Shown here piece after piece: positions 36,461 to 44,392 of a stretch of 64,000 nt of DNA. Within the stretch, counting starts at the first letter, position 1, and every line of letters starts with the position of its first letter. The notes under the pieces are model-generated. The model was not told the DNA's origin, ran no database searches, and saw only the letters and a list, made by a program, of their open reading frames with translations. The translations under genes were made by a program, and so were the position numbers. This DNA is from Streptacidiphilus sp. ASG 303 (GTDB taxonomy: Bacteria; Actinomycetota; Actinomycetes; Streptomycetales; Streptomycetaceae): the NCBI RefSeq assembly GCF_020991365.1, contig NZ_JAJLRA010000015.1, positions 1 through 64,000 on the forward strand, in the 5' to 3' direction.

Positions 36461-37936
36461 TCAGCCCATCGACTCCAGGGTGCGGCCCCGGGTCTCCTTG
36501 ATGGCGAACATCACGAACGGGATCGACAGCAGGGCGAACCCGGCGTAGATCGCGTAGGTGGCCGACAGGTTCCAGTTCGCGAGGGACGGGAACGTGACGG
36601 TGATCATCCAGTTGGCGAGCCACTGGGCGGAGGCCGCCACGCCGAGCGCCAGGGCGCGGATCCGGTTGGGGAACATCTCGCCCAGCAGGACCCACACCAC
36701 CACGCCCCAGGAGAAGGCGAAGCAGAGCACGAAGAAGTGCGCCGCCACCAGGGCGATCACGGCCTGCAGGTTCGGGATCTGGGCCGTGTCGCCGGTGCCG
36801 GTGCGGTACGAGAACGCCCACGAGGCGACGGCCAGGGCGACCATCATGCCCGCCGAGCCCGCGAGCGCCAGCGGCTTGCGGCCCACCCGGTCCACCAGCG
36901 ACATCGCGATCACCGTGCCGATGATGTTGATGATCGACGTGGAGAGGCTGATCAGCAGCGAGCTGCTCTCCTTGATGCCCACCGACTGCCACAGCAGCGA
37001 CGAGTAGTAGAAGATCACGTTGATGCCGACGAACTGCTGGAACACCGAGGCGCCGATGCCGATCCAGACGATCGGCAGCAGCCCGAAGCGGCCGCCCAGC
37101 AGGTCGCGCAGGCTGGAGCGCCGCTCGGTCGCCATGACCGACCGGATCTCGGTGATCCGGGCGTCCAGGTCGGCCTCCGGGCCCTCGACCTCGGCGAGCA
37201 CCTCGCGCGCCTTCGCCTCGCGGCCGGAGGCGATCAGGTAGCGCGGCGACTCCGGGATCGCCAGCGACATCAGGCCGTACACGAGGGCGGGGATGGCCTC
37301 GACGCCCAGCATCCACCGCCAGGCCTCGATGCCGGCCAGCTGCCCGCTGGAGTCGCCGCCCGCCGCCTGGTTCAGGGCGTAGTTGGCGAGCTGGGACACG
37401 GCGATGCCCAGCACGATCGCCATCTGCTGGAACGACCCCAGCCGCCCCCGGTAGGCGGCGGGGGACACCTCCGCGATGTAGGCGGGGGCGATCACGGACG
37501 CGATGCCGATGGCGATGCCGCCGATCACACGCCACATGGCCAGGACCTCGATGTTCGGCGGGAACATCGACCCGACGCCGCTCACGGCGAACAGCACGGC
37601 GGCGAGCTGCATGATGCGGATGCGGCCGAACCGGTCGGCCAGCCACCCCGCGCCCGCGGCGCCCACCGCCGACCCGAGGAGGGCCGCCGCCACGGTGGCG
37701 GCGGTCTCCCCGCTGCCGACGGCGAAGTGCTTCTGGATGCCCGTCACCGCGCCGTTGATCACCGCGCTGTCGTAGCCGAAGAGGAAGCCGCCCATGGCGG
37801 CGCTCGCGGCGATGAAGACGACGTGGGCGAGGGGGGTCTCTCCGGCCTGGTGTGCCGGTCTGGTGCTGGTCAGGGTGTGCTCCCGAGGACTGGGGCGGGC
37901 CGCCCGCGAGGCCGGATGGACGTCGTCCGCTCCCAT
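36461..37936 (-). CDS. Sugar porter MFS permease, GlcP-like
   Basis: 491 residues from ATG 37936, 12 membrane helices. Sugar-porter signatures are clear: AMGGFLFGYDSAVINGA, DRFGRIRIM, PESPRYLI, FQQFVGINVIFYYSS, DRVGRKPLAL and ETRGRTLE. It is very close to the streptomycete glucose permease GlcP as I remember it, hence likely glucose or a related hexose by proton symport. Start: the ATG follows TTACCT by six bases (leaderless). However, CTG at 37873 with GGGAG 5 bases upstream would begin TSTRPAH, where known GlcP proteins start, so the first 21 residues are doubtful. Confidence 0.88.
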   Translation of the reverse strand: MGADDVHPASRAARPSPREHTLTSTRPAHQAGETPLAHVVFIAASAAMGGFLFGYDSAVINGAVTGIQKHFAVGSGETAATVAAALLGSAVGAAGAGWLADRFGRIRIMQLAAVLFAVSGVGSMFPPNIEVLAMWRVIGGIAIGIASVIAPAYIAEVSPAAYRGRLGSFQQMAIVLGIAVSQLANYALNQAAGGDSSGQLAGIEAWRWMLGVEAIPALVYGLMSLAIPESPRYLIASGREAKAREVLAEVEGPEADLDARITEIRSVMATERRSSLRDLLGGRFGLLPIVWIGIGASVFQQFVGINVIFYYSSLLWQSVGIKESSSLLISLSTSIINIIGTVIAMSLVDRVGRKPLALAGSAGMMVALAVASWAFSYRTGTGDTAQIPNLQAVIALVAAHFFVLCFAFSWGVVVWVLLGEMFPNRIRALALGVAASAQWLANWMITVTFPSLANWNLSATYAIYAGFALLSIPFVMFAIKETRGRTLESMG

Positions 37937-38079
37937 GACATCAGGTAAACGGTCATACCGCACGCAAGGGTGCGATACCACCTTTTCCGGATCCGGGAGC
38001 CGTCGGTCCCTTGCCCCCCGGCCCCTGCCCCGCCGTCCGGCGGCCAATCTCCCCCGGTCGGAGCCCGGTTGGCGGCCTG

Positions 38080-38121
38080 CCCCGGCAGCTCCCCGCCCCG
38101 CCCCGGCAGCTCCCCGCCCCG
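38080..38121. repeat. Two-copy 21-bp tandem repeat
   Basis: Exact duplication at 38080-38100 and 38101-38121 (unit begins CCCCGGCAGCTCC), in the gap between the FMN-binding gene end and the sugar permease gene. No other feature is seen there. Confidence 0.8.
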
Positions 38122-38159
38122 TCCCGCCCCGGCCGCCGGCCGCGCCGCCCGGTCGGCGG

Positions 38160-38813
38160 TCAGGCGGGGAGGTCCCCGGCGCGCGCCGCGGCGCGGCGCA
38201 GCAGCTGCCGCCGGGCGCCCGCGTCGCCGGGCCGGCCCCGCTCCGCCAGCCGCTCCCCGGCGGCGGCCTGCCGGGCGGGCGTCAGCTTGTCGTCGTACTT
38301 GAACTTGGCCCGCACCTCCCGCACCGTGAGCCGCAGGCCGCGCAGCCCGGGCAGCAGGCCGCCGAAGGGCGCCGCGCCCGGCGCGACCGACAGGCCCGGG
38401 GTCTCCGGCTGGAAGTGCGCCAGCTGCCGGGTGAGCAGCTCCGCCTTCTCCTCCGGGTCGTCCACGATCGCGGCGGTGCAGTGGAACTGCACGGAGGCGT
38501 AGTAGCTCGTGGGGGTGCCGTGCTCGGGCGGCGCGCCGTCGGGGGCGCGCCACGTGCCGGGGGCGAAGGCGTGGTCGCCGGTGACGGTGAGGGTGACGTG
38601 CGGGTCCGCCCGCAGCGCCGCCCAGAGCGGGTTGGCGGCGGAGAGGTGGGCGAGGATCTCGGTGCGGTCGGCGTCGAGGACGAAGTGGGCAGGGGTCACC
38701 ACCGGACCGCTGCCGGCCGGGCCGTTGGCGGCGAGCAGTCCGAAGTCGCGGCCCTCGGCGAGCCAGGCGCGCCACTCGCCCTCCTCGCCGCGGTCCCAGG
38801 GGCGGATGAGCAC
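38160..38813 (-). CDS. FMN-binding negative transcriptional regulator (PAI2 type)
   Basis: 217 residues. It matches the FMN_bind_2/PAI2 family: FGLLAANGPAGSGPVVTPAH, ILAHLSAANPLW, VTGDHAFAPGTW, TPTSYYASVQFHC and RAKFKYDDKLTPA. The Bacillus PaiB prototype was described as a negative regulator, but the fold is a flavin split barrel and the true activity may be redox. The GTG start has GAGAGG about 9 bases upstream. It follows the PNPOx-like gene by 43 bases in the same direction, so the two are probably one operon under the MocR-linked promoter. Confidence 0.85.
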   Translation of the reverse strand: MLIRPWDRGEEGEWRAWLAEGRDFGLLAANGPAGSGPVVTPAHFVLDADRTEILAHLSAANPLWAALRADPHVTLTVTGDHAFAPGTWRAPDGAPPEHGTPTSYYASVQFHCTAAIVDDPEEKAELLTRQLAHFQPETPGLSVAPGAAPFGGLLPGLRGLRLTVREVRAKFKYDDKLTPARQAAAGERLAERGRPGDAGARRQLLRRAAARAGDLPA

Positions 38814-38856
38814 GGTACGTCCTCTCGTCGGCGGGTCCTCGGTCCGTCCGGCGGCC

Positions 38857-39579
38857 TCAGTCGGCGCCGCGCAGGTAGTCCGGCAGCGGCCGCCCGGGCG
38901 GCAGGGCGGGGTCGGGCACGGGCGCGTCGCGGACGGTGCGGACCGGGACCACCCCGGCCCAGTGCGGCAGCCCCAGGTCCTCCGGGTCGTCCTCCGCGCC
39001 GTCGGCCCGGACCTTCGCCGACACCTCGTCGAGGTCGAGCCGCAGCACCGCGGTCGCGGCCAGCTCGCGGGCGTTCGCGGGCCGGCAGTCCCGGGACCGG
39101 CCGGGGACGGCCTGGTCCACGATCGCGTCGAGCGCCACCGCCAGCTCCCCGGGGTCGGTGACCCGGTGCGCCGTGCCGTGGGCGACGACGGAGCGGAAGT
39201 TGACCGAGTGGTTGAACGCGGAGCGGGTGAGCACCAGCCCGTCGACCAGGGTCACCGTCACGCAGACCCGCACGCCCTCGCCGGTCCCGCCGTCCCCGCC
39301 CCCGGCGGCGCGCAGCGGGCGGCTGCCGGTCGAGCCGTGGACGTACAGGCGGTCGCCGACCCGGGCGTACACGGTGGGCAGCACCACCGGGGCGCCGTCC
39401 GCCACGAAGCCCAGGTGGCAGACGAAGCCCTCGTCCAGGACGGCCCGGACCGCCTCCCGCTCCCAGGTGGCGCGGTCGCGGTACCGGGTCGGGGTCGTGC
39501 GCGGGGTGCGCGCGTACTCCCCGGCCTCCCCGGCCCCTCCGGCCGTCCCGGTCCCGTCCGCGTCCGTGTGCGCCGACAT
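38857..39579 (-). CDS. Pyridoxamine 5'-phosphate oxidase family protein (Nim-like)
   Basis: 240 residues. A flexible Gly/Thr-rich N-terminus precedes the flavin split barrel: GFVCHLGFVADGAPVVLPTV, RLYVHGSTGSRPLR and VDGLVLTRSAFNHSVNFRSV. This subgroup includes nitroimidazole reductase-like proteins and is often placed opposite MocR regulators. The ATG at 39579 follows GAGGGG. The start lies only 34 bases from the divergent MocR gene, across the palindrome at 39591-39602. A link to vitamin B6 metabolism is suggested by the neighbouring PLP-binding regulator but not shown. Confidence 0.87.
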   Translation of the reverse strand: MSAHTDADGTGTAGGAGEAGEYARTPRTTPTRYRDRATWEREAVRAVLDEGFVCHLGFVADGAPVVLPTVYARVGDRLYVHGSTGSRPLRAAGGGDGGTGEGVRVCVTVTLVDGLVLTRSAFNHSVNFRSVVAHGTAHRVTDPGELAVALDAIVDQAVPGRSRDCRPANARELAATAVLRLDLDEVSAKVRADGAEDDPEDLGLPHWAGVVPVRTVRDAPVPDPALPPGRPLPDYLRGAD

Positions 39580-39590
39580 GACAGCCCCTC

Positions 39591-39608
39591 TGCACTAGTG
39601 CATACTCT
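39591..39608. promoter_or_regulatory. MocR operator and leaderless -10 box
   Basis: TGCACTAGTGCA (39591-39602) is a perfect 12-bp palindrome in the 34-base divergent gap. TACTCT (39603-39608) ends five bases before the MocR GTG. The site is well placed to control both directions. Confidence 0.72.
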
Positions 39609-39613
39609 GCTTT

Positions 39614-40966
39614 GTGCTAGGAGATTATCGGATCCGTGGCCGCCGTGCCACGGAGATCGCAGCCGACGTCGAGCGCGCGGTCGGCTCCGGTGAGCTGGCG
39701 CCCGGCCAGGCCCTGCCGCCGCTGCGCGACCTCGCCGCCGGCCTCGGCGTCAACCCCAACACCGTCGCCGCCGCCTACCGCCTGCTGCGCGACCGCGGCG
39801 TCATCGAGACCGCCGGGCGGCGCGGCAGCCGCATCCGGCCCCGGCCCGCCGTGGCCCCCCGCGACCAGATCCGGGTCGAGGTGCCCCCGGGCGTCCGCGA
39901 CCTGTCCACCGGCAACCCCGACACCGCCCTGCTGCCCCCGCTCGCCCCGGCCCTCGCGGCCGCGGCCGCCGCGCTGGACCGCGAGCCCGTCCTCTACGGC
40001 CACCCCGCCGCCGACCCCGGGCTGCTCGCCCTGGCCGCCGCCGCCTTCCGCGCCGACGGCGTGCCCGAGGGGCCGCTCGCCGTCGCCTCCGGCTCCCTCG
40101 ACGCCGTCGAGCGCATCTTCACCGCCCGCCTGCGCCCCGGCGACGCCGTCGCCGTCGAGGACCCGGGCTGGGGGAGCCTGCTCGACCTCGTCCCCGCGCT
40201 CGGCCTGCGGCCCGTCCCCGTCGCCGTCGACGACGAGGGCCCGCTGCCCGACCGCGCCGCCCGCGCCCTCGCGGCGGGCGCCCGCGCCCTGGTCGTCACC
40301 AGCCGCGCCCAGAACCCCACCGGCGCCGCCCTCACCGCCGCCCGCGCCCGCGACCTGCGCGCCGTCCTGGCCCGCCACCCCGACGTCCTGCTGGTCGAGG
40401 ACGACCACGGCCACGGCATCGTCGACCAGCCGTACCGGCCCCTCGCCGCCGCGCCGGACGGGCGGCCGACGGTCCGCCACTGGGCGGTGGTCCGCTCGGC
40501 GGCCAAGGCGTACGGGCCGGACCTGCGCCTCGCCGTCGCCACCGGCGACACCGACACCGTGGACCGGGTGCTCGGCCGCCAGCGGCTCGGCGCCGGCTGG
40601 GTCAGCCACCTGCTCCAGCGCACCGTCGCCGAGCTGTGGCGCACCGACGCCGCCCCCGCCGCCCGCAACGCCGCCGCCTACCGCGAGCGGCGCGACGCCC
40701 TGCTGGCCGCGCTCGCCGCGCACGGGGTCGCCGCGCACGGCGCCGGCGGGCTCAACGTGTGGGTGCCGGTCCGGGACGAGGCGGCCGCCGTCGCCGGCCT
40801 CCTCCAGCGGGGCTGGGCCGCCGCGCCCGGGGCCCGCTTCCGGCTGGAGTCGCCGCCCGGGATCCGGCTCACCGTCTCGCCGCTGACGCTCCACGAGGTC
40901 CCCGCCCTCGCCGCCGACACCGCCGCCGCCCTCGGCCGCGGCGCCGCCTCCGGCCGCCCGGTCTGA
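39614..40966 (+). CDS. MocR/PdxR-type regulator (GntR DNA-binding plus aminotransferase domain)
   Basis: 450 residues. GntR winged helix at about 10-75 (LPPLRDLAAGLGVNPNTVAA), then a class I aminotransferase-like domain (about 95-440) with SGSLDAVERIF, VVTSRAQNPTGAAL, VLLVEDDHGH and the probable PLP lysine in RSAAKAYGPDLRLAV (Lys298). These regulators sense pyridoxal phosphate or an amino adduct; PdxR types control vitamin B6 genes. The divergent PNPOx-like gene is the likely target. GTG 39614 is taken as the start; it has no ribosome site and probably starts the mRNA. Confidence 0.88.
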   Translation: MLGDYRIRGRRATEIAADVERAVGSGELAPGQALPPLRDLAAGLGVNPNTVAAAYRLLRDRGVIETAGRRGSRIRPRPAVAPRDQIRVEVPPGVRDLSTGNPDTALLPPLAPALAAAAAALDREPVLYGHPAADPGLLALAAAAFRADGVPEGPLAVASGSLDAVERIFTARLRPGDAVAVEDPGWGSLLDLVPALGLRPVPVAVDDEGPLPDRAARALAAGARALVVTSRAQNPTGAALTAARARDLRAVLARHPDVLLVEDDHGHGIVDQPYRPLAAAPDGRPTVRHWAVVRSAAKAYGPDLRLAVATGDTDTVDRVLGRQRLGAGWVSHLLQRTVAELWRTDAAPAARNAAAYRERRDALLAALAAHGVAAHGAGGLNVWVPVRDEAAAVAGLLQRGWAAAPGARFRLESPPGIRLTVSPLTLHEVPALAADTAAALGRGAASGRPV

Positions 40967-40980
40967 GGCGCCCCGCCCCG

Positions 40981-41060
40981 ACCGGCCCGCTTCTGCCCCG
41001 ACCGGCCCGCTCCCGCCCGTACCGGCCCGCTCCTGCCCGTACCGGCCCGTCCCGCCCGGC
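40981..41060. repeat. Four-copy 20-bp tandem repeat
   Basis: Four consecutive 20-base units each begin ACCGGCCCG (40981, 41001, 41021, 41041), with 80-95% identity. They start 15 bases after the MocR stop. The remaining gap to 41217 contains GCCCGCCC runs and no gene. Confidence 0.85.
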
Positions 41061-41217
41061 ACCGGCGGGACGGTACCGGTCCGCCCGCCCGCCCGCCCGG
41101 CCCGCCGGCCGCCGCCCGCCCGGGCGGTCCGCCCCCGCGTACCTGCCCGTCCCCCCGCCCCGGGCGTGTCGGCCCTGCCCAGGCGTGTCCGGACGCCGCG
41201 AGGGGTATCCGCCGGGC

Positions 41218-42708
41218 ATGCAGAGGATCAGCGAGTTCGACCGGCGGCTGTTCGAACGCGTCGCCGCCGCCCGCCTGCGCGGCGCCCACCCCGTCCTGCC
41301 CCGTCTCAGCCGCGCCGCCGACCACGGCGTGCTGTGGATGGGCGCGGCCGCGGCCCTCGGCGTCGTCGGCACCCGCAGCGCCCGGCGCGCCGCCCTGCGC
41401 GGCATCGGCTCCCTCGCGGTCGCCTCGCTGGCCACCAACACCGCCGCCAAGTGGGCGGCCCGCCGCACCCGGCCCGGCATCGGGCCGGTCCCGCTGATGC
41501 GGCGCCTGTCCCGGCAGCCGCTCAGCAGCTCCTTCCCCTCCGGCCACTCCGCCTCGGCCGCCGCCTTCGCCACCGCCGTCGCCCTGGAGGCCCCCCGCTA
41601 CGGCGCGGTCCTTGCGCCGGTCGCGGCCGCCGTCGCCGCCTCCCGCGTGTACGTCGGCGTCCACTACCCCGGCGACGTGCTGGCGGGCTGCGCCCTCGGC
41701 ATGGGCGCCGCGGCCCTCACCACCCGCTGGTGGCCGCTGCGCCCCGAGTCGCCGGCCGAGGCCCGGGTGCGGACCTCCGCGCCCGCGCTGCCCGGCGGCG
41801 AGGGCCTGGTCGCGGTGGTCAACGACCGGGCCGGACTCGGCACGTCCGACCCGGCCGCGGACCTCCCCGCCCGGCTGCGGGCCCTGCTGCCCGCCGCCGA
41901 GATCGTCCCGTGCGGGCCCGACGACGACCTGGCCGAACTGCTGGAGAAGGCCGCCCGCCGCGCCGCCGAGCTGGGCGGCGCGCTCGGGGTGTGCGGCGGC
42001 GACGGCAGCGTCAACGCCGCCGCCGTGACCGCGGCCCGCGCCGGGCTGCCGCTCGCGGTCTTCCCCGGCGGCACCCTCAACCACTTCGCGCTGGACCTCG
42101 GCATCGACGGCCTGCAGGCGTGCGCCGACGCGGTGTGCGCGGGCGAGGCCGTCAGCGTCGACCTCGGCCTGGTGCGCGCCGCGGGGCCGGACGGCGGTCC
42201 GGAGACCGAGCGGGCGCGCTTCCTCAACACCTTCAGCATCGGCGTCTACCCCGACCTGGTCCGCGCCCGCGAGCAGCTGGAGAGCCGCCTCGGCAAGTGG
42301 CCGGCCGTCGCCGTCGGGCTGGTGCGGGTGCTGCGGACCGCCGAGCCGCTGCGGGTCGAGGTCAACGGCAGCCCGCGCCGCCTGTGGCTCCTCTTCGCCG
42401 GCAACGGCGTGTACCGGCCCGACGGCTTCGCCCCCACCTACCGCGACCGGCTCGACGACGGGCTGCTCGACATCCGGACGGTGGACGGCAGCACGCCCTT
42501 CGCCCGGACCCGGCTCATCGCCGCCGTCCTCACCGGCACCCTGGGCCGCTCCCGGGTGTACGGGGCCGCCCGCCTGCACCGCCTGCGGCTCTCCGGACTG
42601 GAGGACGTGGGGCACATGGCGTTCGACGGCGAGGTGGCGCCCGCCCCCGACGCGCTGCTGCTCGACAAGCAGCGGCAGGCGCTCACCGTCTACCGCCCCG
42701 CCGACTGA
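41218..42708 (+). CDS. Bifunctional PAP2 phosphatase / diacylglycerol-kinase-type protein
   Basis: 496 residues. The N-terminal PAP2 domain (about 1-185, membrane helices) has the three phosphatase motifs: KWAARRTRP, SSFPSGHSAS and SRVYVGVHYPGD. The C-terminal part (about 195-496) is a lipid kinase of the DAGK/sphingosine kinase fold: VAVVNDRAG, GVCGGDGSVNAAAV, FPGGTLNHFALDLG and GLLDIRTV. The combination would let one protein dephosphorylate and rephosphorylate a lipid such as phosphatidic acid or a prenyl phosphate; the fusion is known across actinobacteria. The ATG at 41218 gives a normal N-terminus, without a strong ribosome site. Confidence 0.9.
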   Translation: MQRISEFDRRLFERVAAARLRGAHPVLPRLSRAADHGVLWMGAAAALGVVGTRSARRAALRGIGSLAVASLATNTAAKWAARRTRPGIGPVPLMRRLSRQPLSSSFPSGHSASAAAFATAVALEAPRYGAVLAPVAAAVAASRVYVGVHYPGDVLAGCALGMGAAALTTRWWPLRPESPAEARVRTSAPALPGGEGLVAVVNDRAGLGTSDPAADLPARLRALLPAAEIVPCGPDDDLAELLEKAARRAAELGGALGVCGGDGSVNAAAVTAARAGLPLAVFPGGTLNHFALDLGIDGLQACADAVCAGEAVSVDLGLVRAAGPDGGPETERARFLNTFSIGVYPDLVRAREQLESRLGKWPAVAVGLVRVLRTAEPLRVEVNGSPRRLWLLFAGNGVYRPDGFAPTYRDRLDDGLLDIRTVDGSTPFARTRLIAAVLTGTLGRSRVYGAARLHRLRLSGLEDVGHMAFDGEVAPAPDALLLDKQRQALTVYRPAD

Positions 42709-42720
42709 CCGGCGGCCCCG

Positions 42721-42753
42721 GCGGCGGCCGGCCCCGCCCGGGCCGGCCGCCGC
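42721..42753. terminator. Bidirectional terminator
   Basis: Perfect 13-bp stem GCGGCGGCCGGCC / GGCCGGCCGCCGC, seven-base loop, between convergent genes. Confidence 0.85.
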
Positions 42754-42762
42754 CGCGCGCGG

Positions 42763-44223
42763 TCAGGACCGCACCGCGCCCCGCAGGATCTTGCCCTCGG
42801 TGGAGAGCAGCCCCTTGCGCTGGTCGAAGCGCCTCGTCCGGGCGAACATCAGGTACAGGTACTTGGGGTTCTCCGCGAACCAGTACCCGGGCGTCAGGTC
42901 GCCCAGCTGCACCGGGGACGTCGTCACGTCGGCCGCCACCGTGTACCCGCCGGGCACCCGCAGGTGGTCGCGCAGGCCCTTGAAGTACCGGTACGCCGTG
43001 CGCTTGTAGGACGCGTCGCCCGTGAGCCGCCACAGGTCGAAGGAGGAGTTGACGTACTCCGGCCGCAGGTCGTTGCGCGCCGACAGGATGGTCCCCTCCC
43101 CGAAGTCGACGGCCTCGGGCAGCACCGGGTGCCGGTCCAGCAGCATCGTCCAGGACTTGTAGTAGTCCTCGCCCGCGGCGCGGTCCCCGCCCTTGCCGAG
43201 CAGCCCGGCGTAGAAGGCGCCGAGCTCCGACTGGCTGCGGCCGACGACCTCGCCGGTCTCCTGGTCGACCTGGGCGAACCACAGCCGCCCGTCGCTCCGC
43301 TCGCCCTGCGCCCGCAGCACCGCGTCGGTCAGCAGCCGGTACCAGTCGCGCAGCTCGGGGTCGCCGAAGAGCTCGCCGCCCGCCCACAGGTACTCGTAGA
43401 AGGAGTCCACCGGCGGGTTGGGCACGCTGGAGGTGGTGTCCGTCCAGCGCCCGCTCTCGGTGTCGATGCTGGTGCCGAGCAGGTCGAGCGAGGAGCGGCG
43501 GTCCAGCACCGCCCGGTAGGCGCGCTTGGCCGCGTCGAAGTAGCGCCGGTCGCCGGTGAGCTGCGACAGCACGCCGAACTCCAGGATGTTGCTGCCCACC
43601 TCCGCCAGCGGCGGGTTGGTGCCCGACACCGCGCCCGTGCGCAGGTTGACCCGGGTGTACGGGATGCCCGTCGGGGACGCCGTGAACGCGGGGAGCAGCC
43701 GGTCCGCCAGTTCGCGGCAGCGGGCCAGCAGCTTGGGGCGGCCGGTGCACAGGTGGCCCGAGAGCAGGCCGCCGACCAGGCGGATCACCGCCTCGAAGAC
43801 GTGGATGTCGCCGTCCTGCGCCGGGTCGAAGTGCTTCTCGATCCAGTCGGCGGCCCGTTTCACCTCGTGGTCCAGCTCCATGACCCACAGGGTGTCCAGG
43901 GCCTCGACGATGGACAGGCCGAAGGTGCGGCCGGGCAGGTAGAAGTCGTTGTGCCCGGCGGACAGGGGACGCACCTCGTCGCGGCCCCAGGCGCTGCGCT
44001 TGTACCCCTCCCAGCTGTGCACGAACTCGGCGCGCACCTGCCGGGCGACCTCCGTGTCCGAGGGCAGGGCGCGCAGGCCGTCGGCTGCGGCGGCGGGCGG
44101 GGGCGCCGCGGCGGAGGCCCGGCGCGCCGGCAGGAGGGAGGCCACGGAGGCGGCCGCGCCGGCGCCCAGGACGGCACGGCGGGGCAGCCGCGCGCGGAGC
44201 GCGGCGGGGGAGAGCGATCGCAT
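42763..44223 (-). CDS. Secreted glycoside hydrolase family 47-like alpha-mannosidase
   Basis: 486 residues. A twin-arginine-like signal (LPRRAVLGAGAAASVASLLP, cut near residue 39) predicts Tat export. The mature part matches GH47 class I alpha-1,2-mannosidases: WEGYKRSAWGRDEVRPLSAG, IVEALDTLWVMELDHE, VFEAVIRLVGGLLSGHLCTG, LAEVGSNILEFGVLSQLTGD, LRPEYVNSSFDLWRLTGD and WFAENPKYLYLMFA; the end STEGKIL fits the calcium-binding NTEAHP position. GH47 is mainly eukaryotic, with scattered bacterial members. A TAGCGT box lies nine bases before the ATG. It is downstream of the two-component genes but separated by a hairpin. The likely substrates are mannans or mannosylated proteins (inference). Confidence 0.85.
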   Translation of the reverse strand: MRSLSPAALRARLPRRAVLGAGAAASVASLLPARRASAAAPPPAAAADGLRALPSDTEVARQVRAEFVHSWEGYKRSAWGRDEVRPLSAGHNDFYLPGRTFGLSIVEALDTLWVMELDHEVKRAADWIEKHFDPAQDGDIHVFEAVIRLVGGLLSGHLCTGRPKLLARCRELADRLLPAFTASPTGIPYTRVNLRTGAVSGTNPPLAEVGSNILEFGVLSQLTGDRRYFDAAKRAYRAVLDRRSSLDLLGTSIDTESGRWTDTTSSVPNPPVDSFYEYLWAGGELFGDPELRDWYRLLTDAVLRAQGERSDGRLWFAQVDQETGEVVGRSQSELGAFYAGLLGKGGDRAAGEDYYKSWTMLLDRHPVLPEAVDFGEGTILSARNDLRPEYVNSSFDLWRLTGDASYKRTAYRYFKGLRDHLRVPGGYTVAADVTTSPVQLGDLTPGYWFAENPKYLYLMFARTRRFDQRKGLLSTEGKILRGAVRS

Positions 44224-44356
44224 GGTTGTGGGACGCTACCGCCGCCCCGCGCCCGCGCCGGGACCCGCAGGTGCGGCGCGGCGCCGCCCCCGGGGCCCGG
44301 GACCGGTATCCCGCCGGGCCTCCGGCCCGTCCGGCCCCGCCGCGGGACCACTCCCA

Positions 44357-44392
44357 CGGGTGACCCGGCCGTGGTGCAGCCGGCGTCACCCG
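44357..44392 (-). terminator. Hairpin overlapping the histidine kinase stop codon
   Basis: CGGGTGAC / GTCACCCG outer stem plus CCGGC / GCCGG inner stem; the stop codon (44386-44388) lies within the arm. It may end the two-component transcript or reduce read-through into the GH47 gene. Confidence 0.6.
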
